Assembly (NCBI GenBank): GCA_032717465.1
Contig: CM064713.1
Span: 10,422,874-10,486,873 of the forward strand
Direction: 5' to 3'
Length of the DNA stretch: 64,000 nucleotides
Source of the DNA: Coenobita brevimanus
Lineage: Eukaryota; Arthropoda; Malacostraca; Decapoda; Coenobitidae
Shown here: positions 11,117-21,600 of the stretch, one piece after another
Layout of the letters: each line of letters begins with the position of its first letter
Numbering within the stretch: the stretch's first letter is position 1
Notes under the pieces: model-generated
Told to the model about the DNA's origin: nothing
Databases searched by the model: none
The model's input: only the letters and a program-made list of their open reading frames with translations
Position numbers and translations under genes: made by a program

Positions 11117-11398
11117 GATTTCTACTTTGATCATAGGTAATAAAAGCTCTAGCACTCATTCAAGCTGATCGTTTTCATACTTTGAACAGAAAATTGCCTA
11201 AGAAACCATAGTTTATACTAATTTTACTAGAAGGAAGCACTGGTTAACAAAAACATAAGATTCTGTCGAACTCAGACAAATAAATGTAATTTCATTTATA
11301 CTGGTACTCTATAACTGCTATATCAACTAAAAAAAAACAAAAAAAAACAACGACACCCATTCTAGTTACATATGTATGCTCTCAGCAATTTTACATGC

Positions 11399-11740
11399 TG
11401 TTTGTAACCATTTGTAATGATATGAAGTAAGTAAAGTATGTAAGTAGTTGTAAGTAGGATCCAAGTAAGGCGCCACTGAGCGCTTGCTATGTCTGTGAGC
11501 GCTTGCTATGTCTGGCTTGATTCAAACCTTGCAGAACCATGAGTTTTGTGGCCCCACCACCGCCCTAGCCGGTGAGTCGAACAGTAGCAGTCTGTAACGG
11601 TCTGGGGTTGAACACGGGTAGTATCAACGGCTGCTGTATGAAGATATAAGGCGGTGCTTAATATATATTATCAGAAAATTAGTCCAAGACATTGAGTTCA
11701 TCTACGACTGGCGTCAAGGAGCATTAACAAGCAATTCACA
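11399..11740 (+). repeat. 5' LTR of Gypsy/env element
   Basis: This 342-bp copy is uninterrupted. It differs from the 3' copy by roughly a dozen or more substitutions and a few small indels, including one extra CGCTTGCTAT-type repeat in the 3' copy, so the insertion is not recent. The repeated GAGCGCTTGCTATGTCTG phrase is internal to the LTR. TTTGGTGGAAAGCGAG follows the end and may hold the primer-binding site, but I cannot name the tRNA. Confidence 0.92.
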
Positions 11741-12674
11741 TTTGGTGGAAAGCGAGTGGGATAATAGTGATTTCACGTCTTCTGTGGGCAATCTTGGCTG
11801 TGTCTATTTTCCCACGCTGCTGTTCTTCCCACGACGACACACAATCTATCTCTGCCCCAGCCTCCAGCCCTTTTAGCAGTCTTAGTGTGGAATCACCCTA
11901 GCAGCCTGATGCGGTTTTGGGATTTTCCTCCACACCAACACCCCACTTACCAACACACCACTGCAGCCACATAAGTCTCCTGCTCCTATCAACCTACAAC
12001 CTGCCTTTGCCTGCCAGTCCTGTGTGACCTGTTGTACGGGTTAGTTTCAGCCCCCATGAACTCCAACTCAGACCCCACTCCAGAAAGTAACCCCCAACCG
12101 CCGGCCGACGCAGTTATGTCATCGTTTCCCCACTCACTACACAGACCGACGTCATTCAGGGAGCGTGACCACTCACACTGAGCTACGTCACAGTCTCCTG
12201 CTCCTATCAGCTTCTTGTTCCGCCCACTGCTTAGCTGCTGCCCAGTGACGTCACGAACACCTCCACCCAATCATCGCTGGCGGGGGAAGGAGACACTACG
12301 ATACCAGACCTTCACTCAACATTAAGCTATCACACGGAACACATCTTACTACAAGTATTTTTCTATCTGCATTTTCATGCATTTTCTCATTCCATCACAT
12401 TAATCGATTCATTTCCACAGAGAAGCCAAGCTGTCTCTATAGATTGTGACATTTTCACCATTTACTCTTATCCATTCATTGCATTTTTGTCCCTCATTTT
12501 TCATTCAGTCAGAATTTTTCGTTCACTCACTCCTGCTTCATCCCATTTTCTCCCAATTATACTCATGCTCAGCTGTAAATAACGGATTTATTTTCACTCA
12601 TATTCATTGTATATAAATCATTTCTTCACATATTATAAATATTTATTTATTCATCCTTTCATTTATTCATCCAT
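11741..12674 (+). other. Untranslated leader of Gypsy/env element
   Basis: About 930 bp between the LTR and gag, with stops in all frames and a C/T-rich + strand. It occupies the position of primer-binding site and packaging signal, though neither can be identified by eye. Confidence 0.6.
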
Positions 12675-13940
12675 TTGTTCATTTTTTTTCATTTACTTCT
12701 TATTCTACTAATGTCCTTTTTTAAAAGGGTAGATCTCTCCCCTATTGAATCTGATAGTGACACAGATGACCCTGTATGTGGTGATAATGTAACTCTTCGT
12801 AGTGGCAGATTTTATAGTATACAAACCGTAAGTTCCCTACCTGTTTCTACCACAACCATTTTTGTTACTCGTACCACACCTACAGCCACCTATATTAACC
12901 CTACTACTCCTACCCTAAATCCAGATATATCAACACCAGATACTCTATCATCTTTTCCAACTGATTCTCTTGAAGCCAATCAGCCTTCTCCACAGCCTTT
13001 ATCCTTCCCTTCTACTACACATACACCACCACTAACCACGACACATACCGCTACCGCCACGACACTTCCTTCCCACACACCGTCTCAGTTTACTATTGTG
13101 CCTACTTCCTCACCTTCACGGTCTCACCCTCTTCCTACGATGACGGATCAGAACCCTCCACCTCCCCAGTCTATATATTTGGATGATGTTAACAGACCCA
13201 AATTTACAGGAGAGAACAGTACAGTTTCCATGTATGACTTCCTCAGGGAGGTCGAAAATGACATTCGTAATCGGCAAATCATAACTGAACCCTTGAAAGT
13301 TTCATATCTGATGAGTCGACTCCATCAGGGCAGGTCACTAATAGGAGCCGATATTCGTGTGGGGCACTTCGAAGATTGTCAAACGTTTGACGCGTGTCGC
13401 CAACAGTTAATTCAACTTTGTTGCCAACATTCCAATGCTGCATCTCTTATAGGGTTGACCAACCTTCTCAAGCAAATGGAGGAGGACATGAAGGTACCTC
13501 CCCAGCACGCAAAGGTAATTGAGGCAGCTGCAACCATGAGGGCGACGAGTTTAGAGCTGCGCCAATTGTTCAGTCGTACTCAATGGGTAGCCAAAATTAA
13601 TAGAGTGCTTATGGTTTCACTAAATAATTTTGCAGGTTTGTTCGGTTACTTTAGATTTCTTAATTGGCTTTCTGACAACCAGAAACAAATAGCACTACAA
13701 CTTGACTTTAACCCAGGAGACAAAATGGTTAACATTTCCAAGGCCATAATAGAAAGCTCAGGATCAGACATCACTCGTCAGGCGGGTTCTTACACCTCAG
13801 CATCTCACTCTGCAAGTGGTAGTGCGAGAGTACTACACACCAGCATTGCTTCATCTGATTCCTCTCGTTCGCGGCCAACTACAAAAACCAAACCTAGTAA
13901 TCAGTCTCACTCACTATTGCTCACCTTCAAGCGGTCGTGA
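12675..13940 (+). CDS. gag: Gag-like structural polyprotein
   Basis: A 421-codon frame directly after the leader. Residues 1-165 are a low-complexity Thr/Pro/Ser-rich tail. From about residue 170 (DVNRPKFTGENS, YDFLREVENDI) an alpha-helical capsid-like segment begins and runs to about 375. The call rests on position in the element and on the zinc knuckle encoded just downstream in the next frame. The frame ends in a Ser/Lys-rich stretch overlapping that frame by about 125 nt, so either a programmed shift or a mutation separates capsid from nucleocapsid. No stop lies inside the frame. Confidence 0.75.
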   Translation: MFIFFHLLLILLMSFFKRVDLSPIESDSDTDDPVCGDNVTLRSGRFYSIQTVSSLPVSTTTIFVTRTTPTATYINPTTPTLNPDISTPDTLSSFPTDSLEANQPSPQPLSFPSTTHTPPLTTTHTATATTLPSHTPSQFTIVPTSSPSRSHPLPTMTDQNPPPPQSIYLDDVNRPKFTGENSTVSMYDFLREVENDIRNRQIITEPLKVSYLMSRLHQGRSLIGADIRVGHFEDCQTFDACRQQLIQLCCQHSNAASLIGLTNLLKQMEEDMKVPPQHAKVIEAAATMRATSLELRQLFSRTQWVAKINRVLMVSLNNFAGLFGYFRFLNWLSDNQKQIALQLDFNPGDKMVNISKAIIESSGSDITRQAGSYTSASHSASGSARVLHTSIASSDSSRSRPTTKTKPSNQSHSLLLTFKRS

Positions 13941-14199
13941 CAAATCAACTGTGCGACGAAGCAAACAATCCTCAATTGTGTGCTGGCACTGCGGTAATGT
14001 AGGTCATCGAGAGTCTAGCTGTTCACGCAAAGAAAGACGTTTCCGCTTGCGGGAATGGCAGCGCGCACCCTCGCGGTCCCGTCGTCTAACATGCAAATAT
14101 CACAAGAATAGCACAACTCACTCCACTGACGAGTGTCGTTACCTTAAGAGCCGTCAGTCAGGGGAAGAGGAGCGCTCAGATTGGAGAAATGTAACCTAA
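13816..14199 (+). CDS. Gag nucleocapsid with CCHC zinc knuckle
   Basis: The +1 frame relative to gag encodes CWHCGNVGHRESSC, a C-x2-C-x4-H-x4-C knuckle at about 13981-14022 that binds genomic RNA in retroelements. A basic stretch rich in Arg and Ser follows. It overlaps the end of the capsid frame, and its 3' end (14199) overlaps the first codons of the protease frame (14181) by 19 nt, so the arrangement is frame 0, then +1, then 0. The true upstream boundary is probably the frameshift point near 13920-13940, not the first ATG. Confidence 0.8.
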   Translation: MVVREYYTPALLHLIPLVRGQLQKPNLVISLTHYCSPSSGRDKSTVRRSKQSSIVCWHCGNVGHRESSCSRKERRFRLREWQRAPSRSRRLTCKYHKNSTTHSTDECRYLKSRQSGEEERSDWRNVT

Positions 14200-14764
14200 T
14201 AGTGGAAGATCCGCCGGTGTCTGAAAGTAAGGTAACAGAAAATCAACTCCCCATTTGCCAGGTAGGACCTATTACATCTTTAGGCCTAGTCATTCTAGGA
14301 TGGAGTGAAGGGGTACAAAGCTCTTTCTTTATGGACACCGGATCTATGGTAAACCTGATCTCAGATACCTCTTTAAACGACATTAGGGAAACAACTAAAA
14401 GAGTTGGGCTCCTCGAACCACCTGACATTCGCCTATGCAGTGTGGATGGCTCAGAATTTCAGGTCAAAGGAAAGATCACACTAGAAGTACAACTAGATAA
14501 AACCTTAAGACCTTTTGACGTGGAGTTTCATGTCACTAATGATATTAAATATCCAGCAGACTCTCATTGGCTTTTCGACAATGGCCCAAGAAGCTATTGC
14601 TCTCTTCCCTGCTTCTCGTACCATAGATATCAATGGTTTCCCAATATCTAGTATGGAATAGCCACGTCCGGTATTTTCCCAAGCAAACTCAGTTATTCAC
14701 TCTCATGTGATTTCAACATTATTCGAGAGTAAACAGGTACACACACTGTTACCTGAACAGCCAA
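14181..14764 (+). pseudogene. Aspartic protease region of pol, interrupted
   Basis: The frame carries FFMDTGSMVNLIS (Asp-Thr-Gly at about 14332-14340), the active-site motif of retroviral-type aspartic proteases, which are dimeric and cut Gag and Pol. A beta-rich segment follows, then a frameshift near 14610. The reading reaches the palindromic insertion at 14765. The pol frame resumes beyond 16536, in phase once the insert and one copy of its target duplication are discounted. Confidence 0.8.
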
Positions 14765-16536
14765 GTACACCCGAAAGCACTAATCTCTCCTTCCTGTTGG
14801 CCGGAGTCGCGGCTAGTGAGCGACCAGGCGATCGAACACCCCACATCCACCGCCCCTACCCCAACCCCAAAGCGTTGTTGGATATATGTGGGACGGCCAG
14901 AGCTGGTGATGTTACAATGTGTCATGACTTTTTTATATACAATCAGAACCAGTGGGGGTAAGTATATAAAGGCAATTAATGTGTAATACTATGCTGGTAT
15001 CCACAATATACGAGAAAGGCACGAAAATGAAAGAAGACATACGACGTATTATGTCTTATTGACTATATACTTACATACTATATTATAATGTAACTACAGA
15101 TAAGTATAGTATAGGATCTGATGAAAGATGTGATGTTTCTTATACATTCTCACTCCCACCTCCACCACCCTTCTCTCTGATTTGCTGTCTCCACCAAACG
15201 CCTCTCATACCCTGTCATCCCCCACCCCCACCCATTGTTAACCAACATAAAGATAATGATGAAATGATCTGTAAAGTATTAATCATATTGTATTATCACA
15301 CGCTTCTGCATTATCACCAACAAATAAAAAACATACAATACTCCGGTATACCTGCCAACCATTTCATCCTGTTGTAAGATGTTACATGATATACACACTG
15401 CAAGTTGGACCTTGTGTTACAATGACATACGGTTGTTTATCGTTAACAGGTTGTGTGGTTTGGACGTCCATTAATCCATATGAGCGTGGTAATTTAAACC
15501 TTACATTATAAACTCGTAAGGATTATGTTCCTGTCATTATTGGATGAACGAAACGAATCAGGGATCGGCTCTGACGAACCACGAACTCTGCTTTAACACA
15601 ACAGTGACACAATGTCGTTATGTATACGATTGACCCACATTCAGTCATATACATAATGACACTGTGTCACTATTGTGACAAGTGGTCGGAATATTTTCGT
15701 TAAAGCTGAGTTCGTGGTTCGTCAGAGCCGATCCCTGATTCGTTTCGTTCATCTAATAATGACAGGAACATAATCCTTACGAGTTTATAATGTAAGGTTT
15801 AAATTACCACGCTCATATGGATTAATGGACGTCCAAACCACACAACCTGTGTTAACGATAAACAACCGTATGTCATTGTAACACAAGGTTCAACTTGCAG
15901 TGTGTATGTCATGTAACATCTTACAACAGGATGAAATGGTTGGCAGGTATACCGGAGTATTGTATGTTTTTTATTTGTTGGTGATAATGCAGAAACGTGT
16001 GATAATACAATATGATTAATACTTTACAGATCATTTCATCATTATCTTTATGTTGGTTAACAATGGGTCGGGGTGGGGGATGACAGGGTATGAGAGGCGT
16101 TTGGTGGAGACAGCAAATCAGAGAGAAGGGTGGTGGAGGTGGGAGTGAGAATGTATAAGAAACGACATCACATCTTTCATCAGATCCTATACTATACTTA
16201 TCTGTAGTTACATTATAATATAGTATGTAAGTATATAGTCAATAAGACATAATACGTCGTATGTCTTCTTTCATTTTCGTGCCTTTCTCGTATGTTGTGG
16301 ATACCAGCATAGTATTACACATTAATTGCCTTTATATACTTACCCCCACTGATTCTGATTGTATATAAAAAAGTCATGACACATTGTAACATCACCAGCT
16401 CTGGCCGTCCCACATATATCCAACAACGCTTTGGGGTTGGGGTAGGGGCGGTGGATGTGGGGTGTTCGATCGCCTGGTCGCTCACTGGCCGCGACTCCGG
16501 CTATTAGGGGGGAGAGATTAGTGCTTTCGGGTGTAC
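14765..16536. mobile_element. 1.77-kb palindromic foldback element inside pol
   Basis: Left arm 14765 to about 15626 and right arm about 15648 to 16536 are inverted copies, apparently above 90% identical, separated by only about 20 nt. The outer ends read GTACACCCGAAAGCAC and its complement. The boundary tetramer GTAC is self-complementary, so the target duplication may be TA or GTAC. No open frame of note lies in the arms. It interrupts pol cleanly, so it inserted after the retrotransposon. I cannot place it in a superfamily; a foldback or long-TIR Tc1/mariner derivative is possible. Confidence 0.9.
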
Positions 16537-17343
16537 ACTACCATCCAGTATTACACCCTCTGAGCATTCAACTGTGGATTGTATCAACCCCTCTAACAAT
16601 GGCACATTTGCCGACTCAGACACGTCTCATTTAACTACCTCACATAGTGTGAATGATGTCTTACAACACGCAGAGACAAGACATGCAGTAACAAATCAGT
16701 GCACAATTTTGTTGCTGCACAAATTTACCAAAGTCTCTGTTCATGTTGTGGGTGCGAAAGCAGGAATGGATGTACAAACTTTACCTGAGACGTGTTGTGT
16801 GAATGGCTTAGCTTATGAGTCGGCATTGTGTATGGTGCTAGAGGATGGTTTATGCTACTTGTACTTAGCCAACTGTACTAATGCTCCATTTAAATTACAA
16901 ACGGGAACACAGATTGGTGACTTCTTGGTATACCCAGCGGCCGTACATGTGTGCCAAGATTTCCCACGCTCTGTTGTCAATGTGTGCTCAGTTAGTCCAC
17001 TGACATTCCATCTAATCTTGAATCTCATGTGAAACAGAGTGATTACCCAGAATACGGAAGTCACTTGCTTAATCTCTTGCAAGACTACCACGAAGTTGTA
17101 GCCCTACCCGGTGAGAATATGGGCAAGACAGATTTGATAAAATGTCAAATTACATTACAGCCTGGAGCTCAGCCAGTATATATACCTGCCTACCGTTTAC
17201 CACACAGCCAGTGTCAACAAGCTGATTGTCTTATTCAGGACATGTTAGATAATGAGGTCACTGAACCCTCTGATAGTCCGTGGAACAGCCTGCTATTTCT
17301 GGTTCCAGAGAAAGTTGGTGAATTACGCCCAGTGATAAATTAA
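16537..17343 (+). pseudogene. Pol linker and start of reverse transcriptase
   Basis: Two overlapping frames (to 17032, then 17029 onward) need a frame change near 16996. The second carries the region just before RT (QDYHEVVALPGENMGKTDL, then PAYRLPHSQ) and the first RT block with WNSLLFLVPEK and LRPVIN. It ends in a TAA at 17341-17343 where an aromatic residue is normal, followed by a frameshift near 17375. These breaks alone inactivate Pol. Confidence 0.8.
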
Positions 17344-17345
17344 AG

Positions 17346-19103
17346 ATGTGTGAATGCGCTGACTGTCCCGAACAATTTCCAATTCCTGTACTCACTAATT
17401 TGCTGGAATCCTTAGGCGAAAACAATTGTGTTTTCTCCTCCCTAGATCTTTTAAGTGGTTACTGGCAAGTGGAAATGGAGGAATCATCTCGTCCTATCAC
17501 TGCCTTCAGTACTCCATCCGGGCATTACCAATTTCGTAGACTTCCATTCGGTTTGAGAAATGCACCATCAGCGTTCATGCAGCTAATTCATACAGTTTTC
17601 ACCGGCGTGATAGGTCACTCAGTTTTTGCTTATCTAGATGATGTCATAATCGCTAGTCACTCGGTGGAGGAACACTTAGAAAAATTGGCCGAAGTGTTCA
17701 CTAGACTCAAACAAGCTGGACTTAAGATCAAACTATCAAAGTGTGACTTTTTACGTAAGAAACTCCAATTCTTAGGACATGTTGTTGACGCTCATGGAAT
17801 TCATACATCAGATGACAAGGTCAAAGCCGTGACAAATTTCTCAACTCCAACCAACGTCGATGCTGTACGCAGTTTCCTCGGTCTTAGTGGGTATTACCAG
17901 AGATTCATTAAGGGGAATGTCCAGAGACCTGCACCTTTAACAAAATTGCTAAAGATGGATGCGTCTTTTGTGTGGGCTGATGAACAGGCAACCACATTTA
18001 CAACACTGAAAAATGCCCTAGCACAATCCCCGGTTTTGGCATTCCCTGACTATTCAAAACCATTTCTTCTCTGTACTGATGCTTCTGGAGTAGGCCTAGG
18101 TGCCGTTCTCATGCAAAGTGACTCCGAAGGGAAGAAACGTGTCATTGCCTATGCCAGCTGTGTGCTAAACTCCGTGGAAAAGAATTACAGTGTAACTCAC
18201 TGGGAAGCCCCTGCCATGGTCTGGTCTCTAAAACATTTCCGCGACATCATCCACAGTTATCCTGTTCACATCCAAACAGACCATCTTCCCTTATGTGACC
18301 TGTTTCGGGTACTTAACCTTACCGGTCAACTTGCACATTGGACAGTCACTGTGAATGACTATAATCTGACATTTGAATACGTTCCTGGGAAGTCCAATGT
18401 CGTAGCCGATGCCCTCTCACGGCATGTAGCCACAGTCTCAACCGGTTGCGATGTAAACTTGGAGTTCAGTTATGACACACTACGTAGGTTCCAGCGTGTG
18501 GACCCTGTATGGTCACAGGTCATATATTTTCTAGAGTCAGGCTATGATTCTTCCTTGCCAAAGTTACCAGTCTCTGTATCTGATTTCTTCCTCAACAATG
18601 AATTGCTCTATAAACACTCAGCACTGAAAGGTAACAACATACCTCATCGCAAAGTTAAGCAACTAGTCATTCCAACAGACTTAATTCCTGCTGCCCTTCA
18701 TTTAATCCACGACTACCCTCATGCATCACACCCTGGCAAAGACAGAAGCTTACGGCAAGCACGTCTGTCATATTATTGGCCCACTATGCAAAAGAATATA
18801 GAAGCGCACTGCGATGCATGTTTATCATGTGCCCGTCATAAGGGAACAACCTGTCAACCTGCTCCTAAACTGCAGTACCCAGTACCATCAAAACCTTGGC
18901 AAACTGTCTCTCTTGATATTCTGAAGCTGCCTCGTACAGAATCTGGCTTCATCTATCTATTAGTGGTAGTCGATCATTTCCCTAGATTTGTTATCTTAGC
19001 TCCATTTCATGAAAAATCTGCTAACGCGGTGGCACATGCCTTTATTAATTCAGTAATTTGCCCTTTCACAACACCAGAAGTAATTTTAACTGATAACGGG
19101 TAA
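17346..19103 (+). pseudogene. pol: Reverse transcriptase, RNase H and integrase N-terminal half
   Basis: A 585-codon open stretch. RT spans about residues 20-190 with the catalytic YLDD at 96-99 and the LPFGLRNAP motif near 66-74. RNase H follows with TDAS at 244-247, a Glu near 287, TDH at 311-313 and ADALSRH near 355. The integrase zinc-binding H-H-C-C segment lies around 450-500 (HDYPHASH, CDACLSCARH). The integrase core begins at SLDILKL and runs to LTDNG, where TAA (19101-19103) interrupts it just after the second catalytic Asp. Earlier disruptions lie at 17341 and 17375. Confidence 0.9.
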
Positions 19104-19843
19104 GAGTTCAATAATTCAGTACTGGAAGAAATTTGTCTTCGATACGGAATTAAGAAATGCAATATAGTGTCCCATCATCCAGCCTCGAATGGCCTAGTAG
19201 AGTGCCAGAATAGAAAGATATTGGAGAGTCTGCGTCACAGTGGGAGATCAGACTTCCACCTGGGATGAATGGATTCCGCAGGTAGCTGCTTCATTTAATT
19301 CATCCATCAATAAGTCAGTTGGTGAAACACCATTCTTTGTCATCTATGGCTTTGACAAAAGACTACCTTATTCACTGTCGCAATCCATGCTGGATCCGAT
19401 CTACAACTACGATAACTACGTGCGAGTCCACTTATCCAACTTCCAGAAAATGCATGAATACGTTCAGGATAATCTGGCCCTTACAAATGAGGAGATGGTA
19501 CGTAACCAACATGCCGCTGCCACAGATGTTACCATCCAAGTAGGTGACTTAGTTTTTCCCCTAGATCATGACAGATTCAAAACTAAAGAGTAAATTTTTG
19601 GATCCCTTCCATGTCACATCTCGTAAAGGTAATAAATTCGAATTAAGAGATCTGTACAAGGCAAAGACGACATGGGTGCATGCAGATGATCTCAAACGTG
19701 CATCAAAACGCATAGTCTTGGAGGAGCCACTACGAGAGACCACATCACAACAAACTCCTACTCAACCTTCTTCCTCTCCTCTAAGTCCTCCTCCTGACAC
19801 TACTATTCAGCCTTCCCCTACTGTTAATAACTATTGTGCCTGA
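19104..19843 (+). pseudogene. Integrase C-terminal half
   Basis: Downstream of the TAA the same frame shows EFNNSVLEEICLRYGIKK and SHHPASNGLVECQNRKILES, which contains the third catalytic residue (Glu in LVECQNR). After a frame change near 19235 comes a C-terminal domain, ending with a GDLVFPLD-type strand and the 19568-19843 frame (FLDPFHVTSRKGNKFELRDL). The Pro/Ser-rich tail resembles integrase C-termini of env-bearing Gypsy elements. Confidence 0.8.
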
Positions 19844-19930
19844 CTGCGTTCTGCCACTAAGTCTCTCGCATAACACTATCATATCACTCTGTCGTTACCA
19901 TCTGCATTAACATCACCTCTAACATCAACT

Positions 19931-19940
19931 CATTTTATAG
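19931..19940 (+). promoter_or_regulatory. Candidate env splice acceptor
   Basis: CATTTTATAG|G sits six bases upstream of the first env codons. Errantivirus env is made from a spliced message in known elements, so an acceptor here is expected. The matching donor was not identified. Confidence 0.45.
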
Positions 19941-19945
19941 GAAAC

Positions 19946-20291
19946 GTGCTGTGGGTCTACGTGCTGGCTGTGCTGACTCTGGTAGGGTCTGGATCGGGTG
20001 AGGACGATGGTGTCGTACGGCCTGGGACCTTGGTTGGCGCAGGAGGCGAGGTAATGGTAGTGAAAGATGTAGTCTCCTTGCGCTATGACCTAGAGCCGCT
20101 GGCCGCCATGGCCATCTCCCTGCCTGACTGCATGTCAGCTAGAGGACCTGCAAGGACTCCTGTCAGATATTAAAAATCAACATCCCACAGACACATTTTG
20201 GTACCCACTCTACCTGCCCATCTGCTGGAAGTTAGATTATCTTCATTATCAGTTCAACCATCTCCAAGATTCTTTCCCTAACCGAACGCCT
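19946..20291 (+). pseudogene. Envelope protein N-terminus with signal peptide
   Basis: The frame from 19946 begins with a hydrophobic stretch (LWVYVLAVLTLVGSGSG) typical of a secretory signal peptide, then an extracellular-type segment. It loses frame near 20130. The next frame continues with WYPLYLPICWKLDYLHYQFN up to the cleavage region. This would be the surface portion of a membrane fusion protein. Confidence 0.65.
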
Positions 20292-20801
20292 GTGGGCAAC
20301 TCACGAGTGAAAAGTGGACTTTTTGATCTTGGAGGAGAAATTCTGAGTGGATTATTTGGTGTAGCGACTGCCCGTGACCTTTCTGGATTTAAGGAAGACT
20401 TATTTCAATTAGCCAATGCTCTAGAGTCCCAGGAAAATGTTCAACATTCTATGCTACAAGAGATGACACACCATTTAAATGATGTTACAAATACCCTAAA
20501 TCAACTCCCATCTATTCTTAAGCGTGAAATATCGAAGGTAAATATTGTATCCAAGTTGATGTATGTAAAATTACATGTAGATAATTTGCAGGTTTCTCTG
20601 GACTCTCTTGTCTCCCAAGTTTCTAGCCTAATTCGTGTTTTAGTCAATGCTGTTGATGGTCGTGTCACCCTAGATTTAGTACCTCTCTCTGACCTTCGCT
20701 CTACCTTGGAATGGGCTCACTCAACCTTCGGCTTGTCTCCTGTGATTTCATTTTCCTCTAGAACACTACTACCTAATTCTAGAGGTCACATTCCTTACTA
20801 A
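20292..20801 (+). pseudogene. Envelope fusion-peptide and coiled-coil region (F-like)
   Basis: Near residue 10 the sequence GLFDLGGEILSGLFG matches the expected form of the fusion peptide in the baculovirus F / errantivirus Env family: Gly-Leu-Phe followed by a Gly-rich amphipathic segment. A long helical heptad stretch follows (about residues 30-110), as in the coiled coil next to a fusion peptide. The residues just before, SRVKS, stand where a furin-type basic site would be, but the last residue is Ser. It is disrupted by frame changes upstream and by a TAA after residue 169. Confidence 0.75.
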
Positions 20802-21343
20802 AGATATAATTGTTCATATTCCTATTCATTCTTCCATCACATTCGATCTCTTCCGTATCATTCCTTTTCCCTTCTGGTACAATAACTCCCTGGTACAAGC
20901 CTCTGTCTCTTCAGAGTACTTTCTTCTCTCCAGTGATCATCTCTATATTGCCTTCATCTCCTCAAGTGACCTCGGCAGATGCTCCTTTCTCACACCCAAC
21001 TCTCGAGTTTGTGCTGCGTACCTCCTGACAATTTTTCCTGGCAGCATTGCTTCTTGCGAATCTGCCTTAGTCTGTAACTTCTCAGTACAACCTGTCTGTA
21101 CCTTTGTTCTGGCCCCCAAAAGCCAGGTGCACCATGCTCGTCTAAATCACATCCGCTATTTCTTCATTAGTGTCTCAACTCCTGTCAGTCTTATTTGTCC
21201 AGGAACCCCTGTCCGTTCACTATCCGCAGTTGGTTTATATAAGGCCCCTGATTGCTGTACAGTAAAGTCCGAGTCTGTAATAGCCCATGCTACACATTAT
21301 CACTTTGCACTTCGCTCCCACAAATATGACATCTTCAAACCTA
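20802..21343 (+). pseudogene. Envelope ectodomain remainder up to piggyBac insertion
   Basis: Several short frames in alternating phases cover this stretch and read like a Cys-containing beta-rich ectodomain. The last open piece (from 21127) runs into the TTAA at 21344 where the piggyBac element sits. It continues at 25436. Confidence 0.55.
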
Positions 21344-21600
21344 TTAACCCGCCCCGTCCCGTCGACGTATGGGTACGTTGCAACGATTTGCATTTGCCAG
21401 TACCGGCGACGTACCAGTACGTCGTGCAATTGCAATGTGCATAATTTCGACAATTTTCAAATTTCGCGCTTGATTTGTGGTACGTACCCTCGCCTGACCT
21501 TCGCCTACCTGCCACCAGGCGGGGACACTCGGTGACCCCGCGCGACCCGCGCTAGCCCACCACTCGTCCACTCACCTGGTAGCCACGGTCCTGCTCAGAC

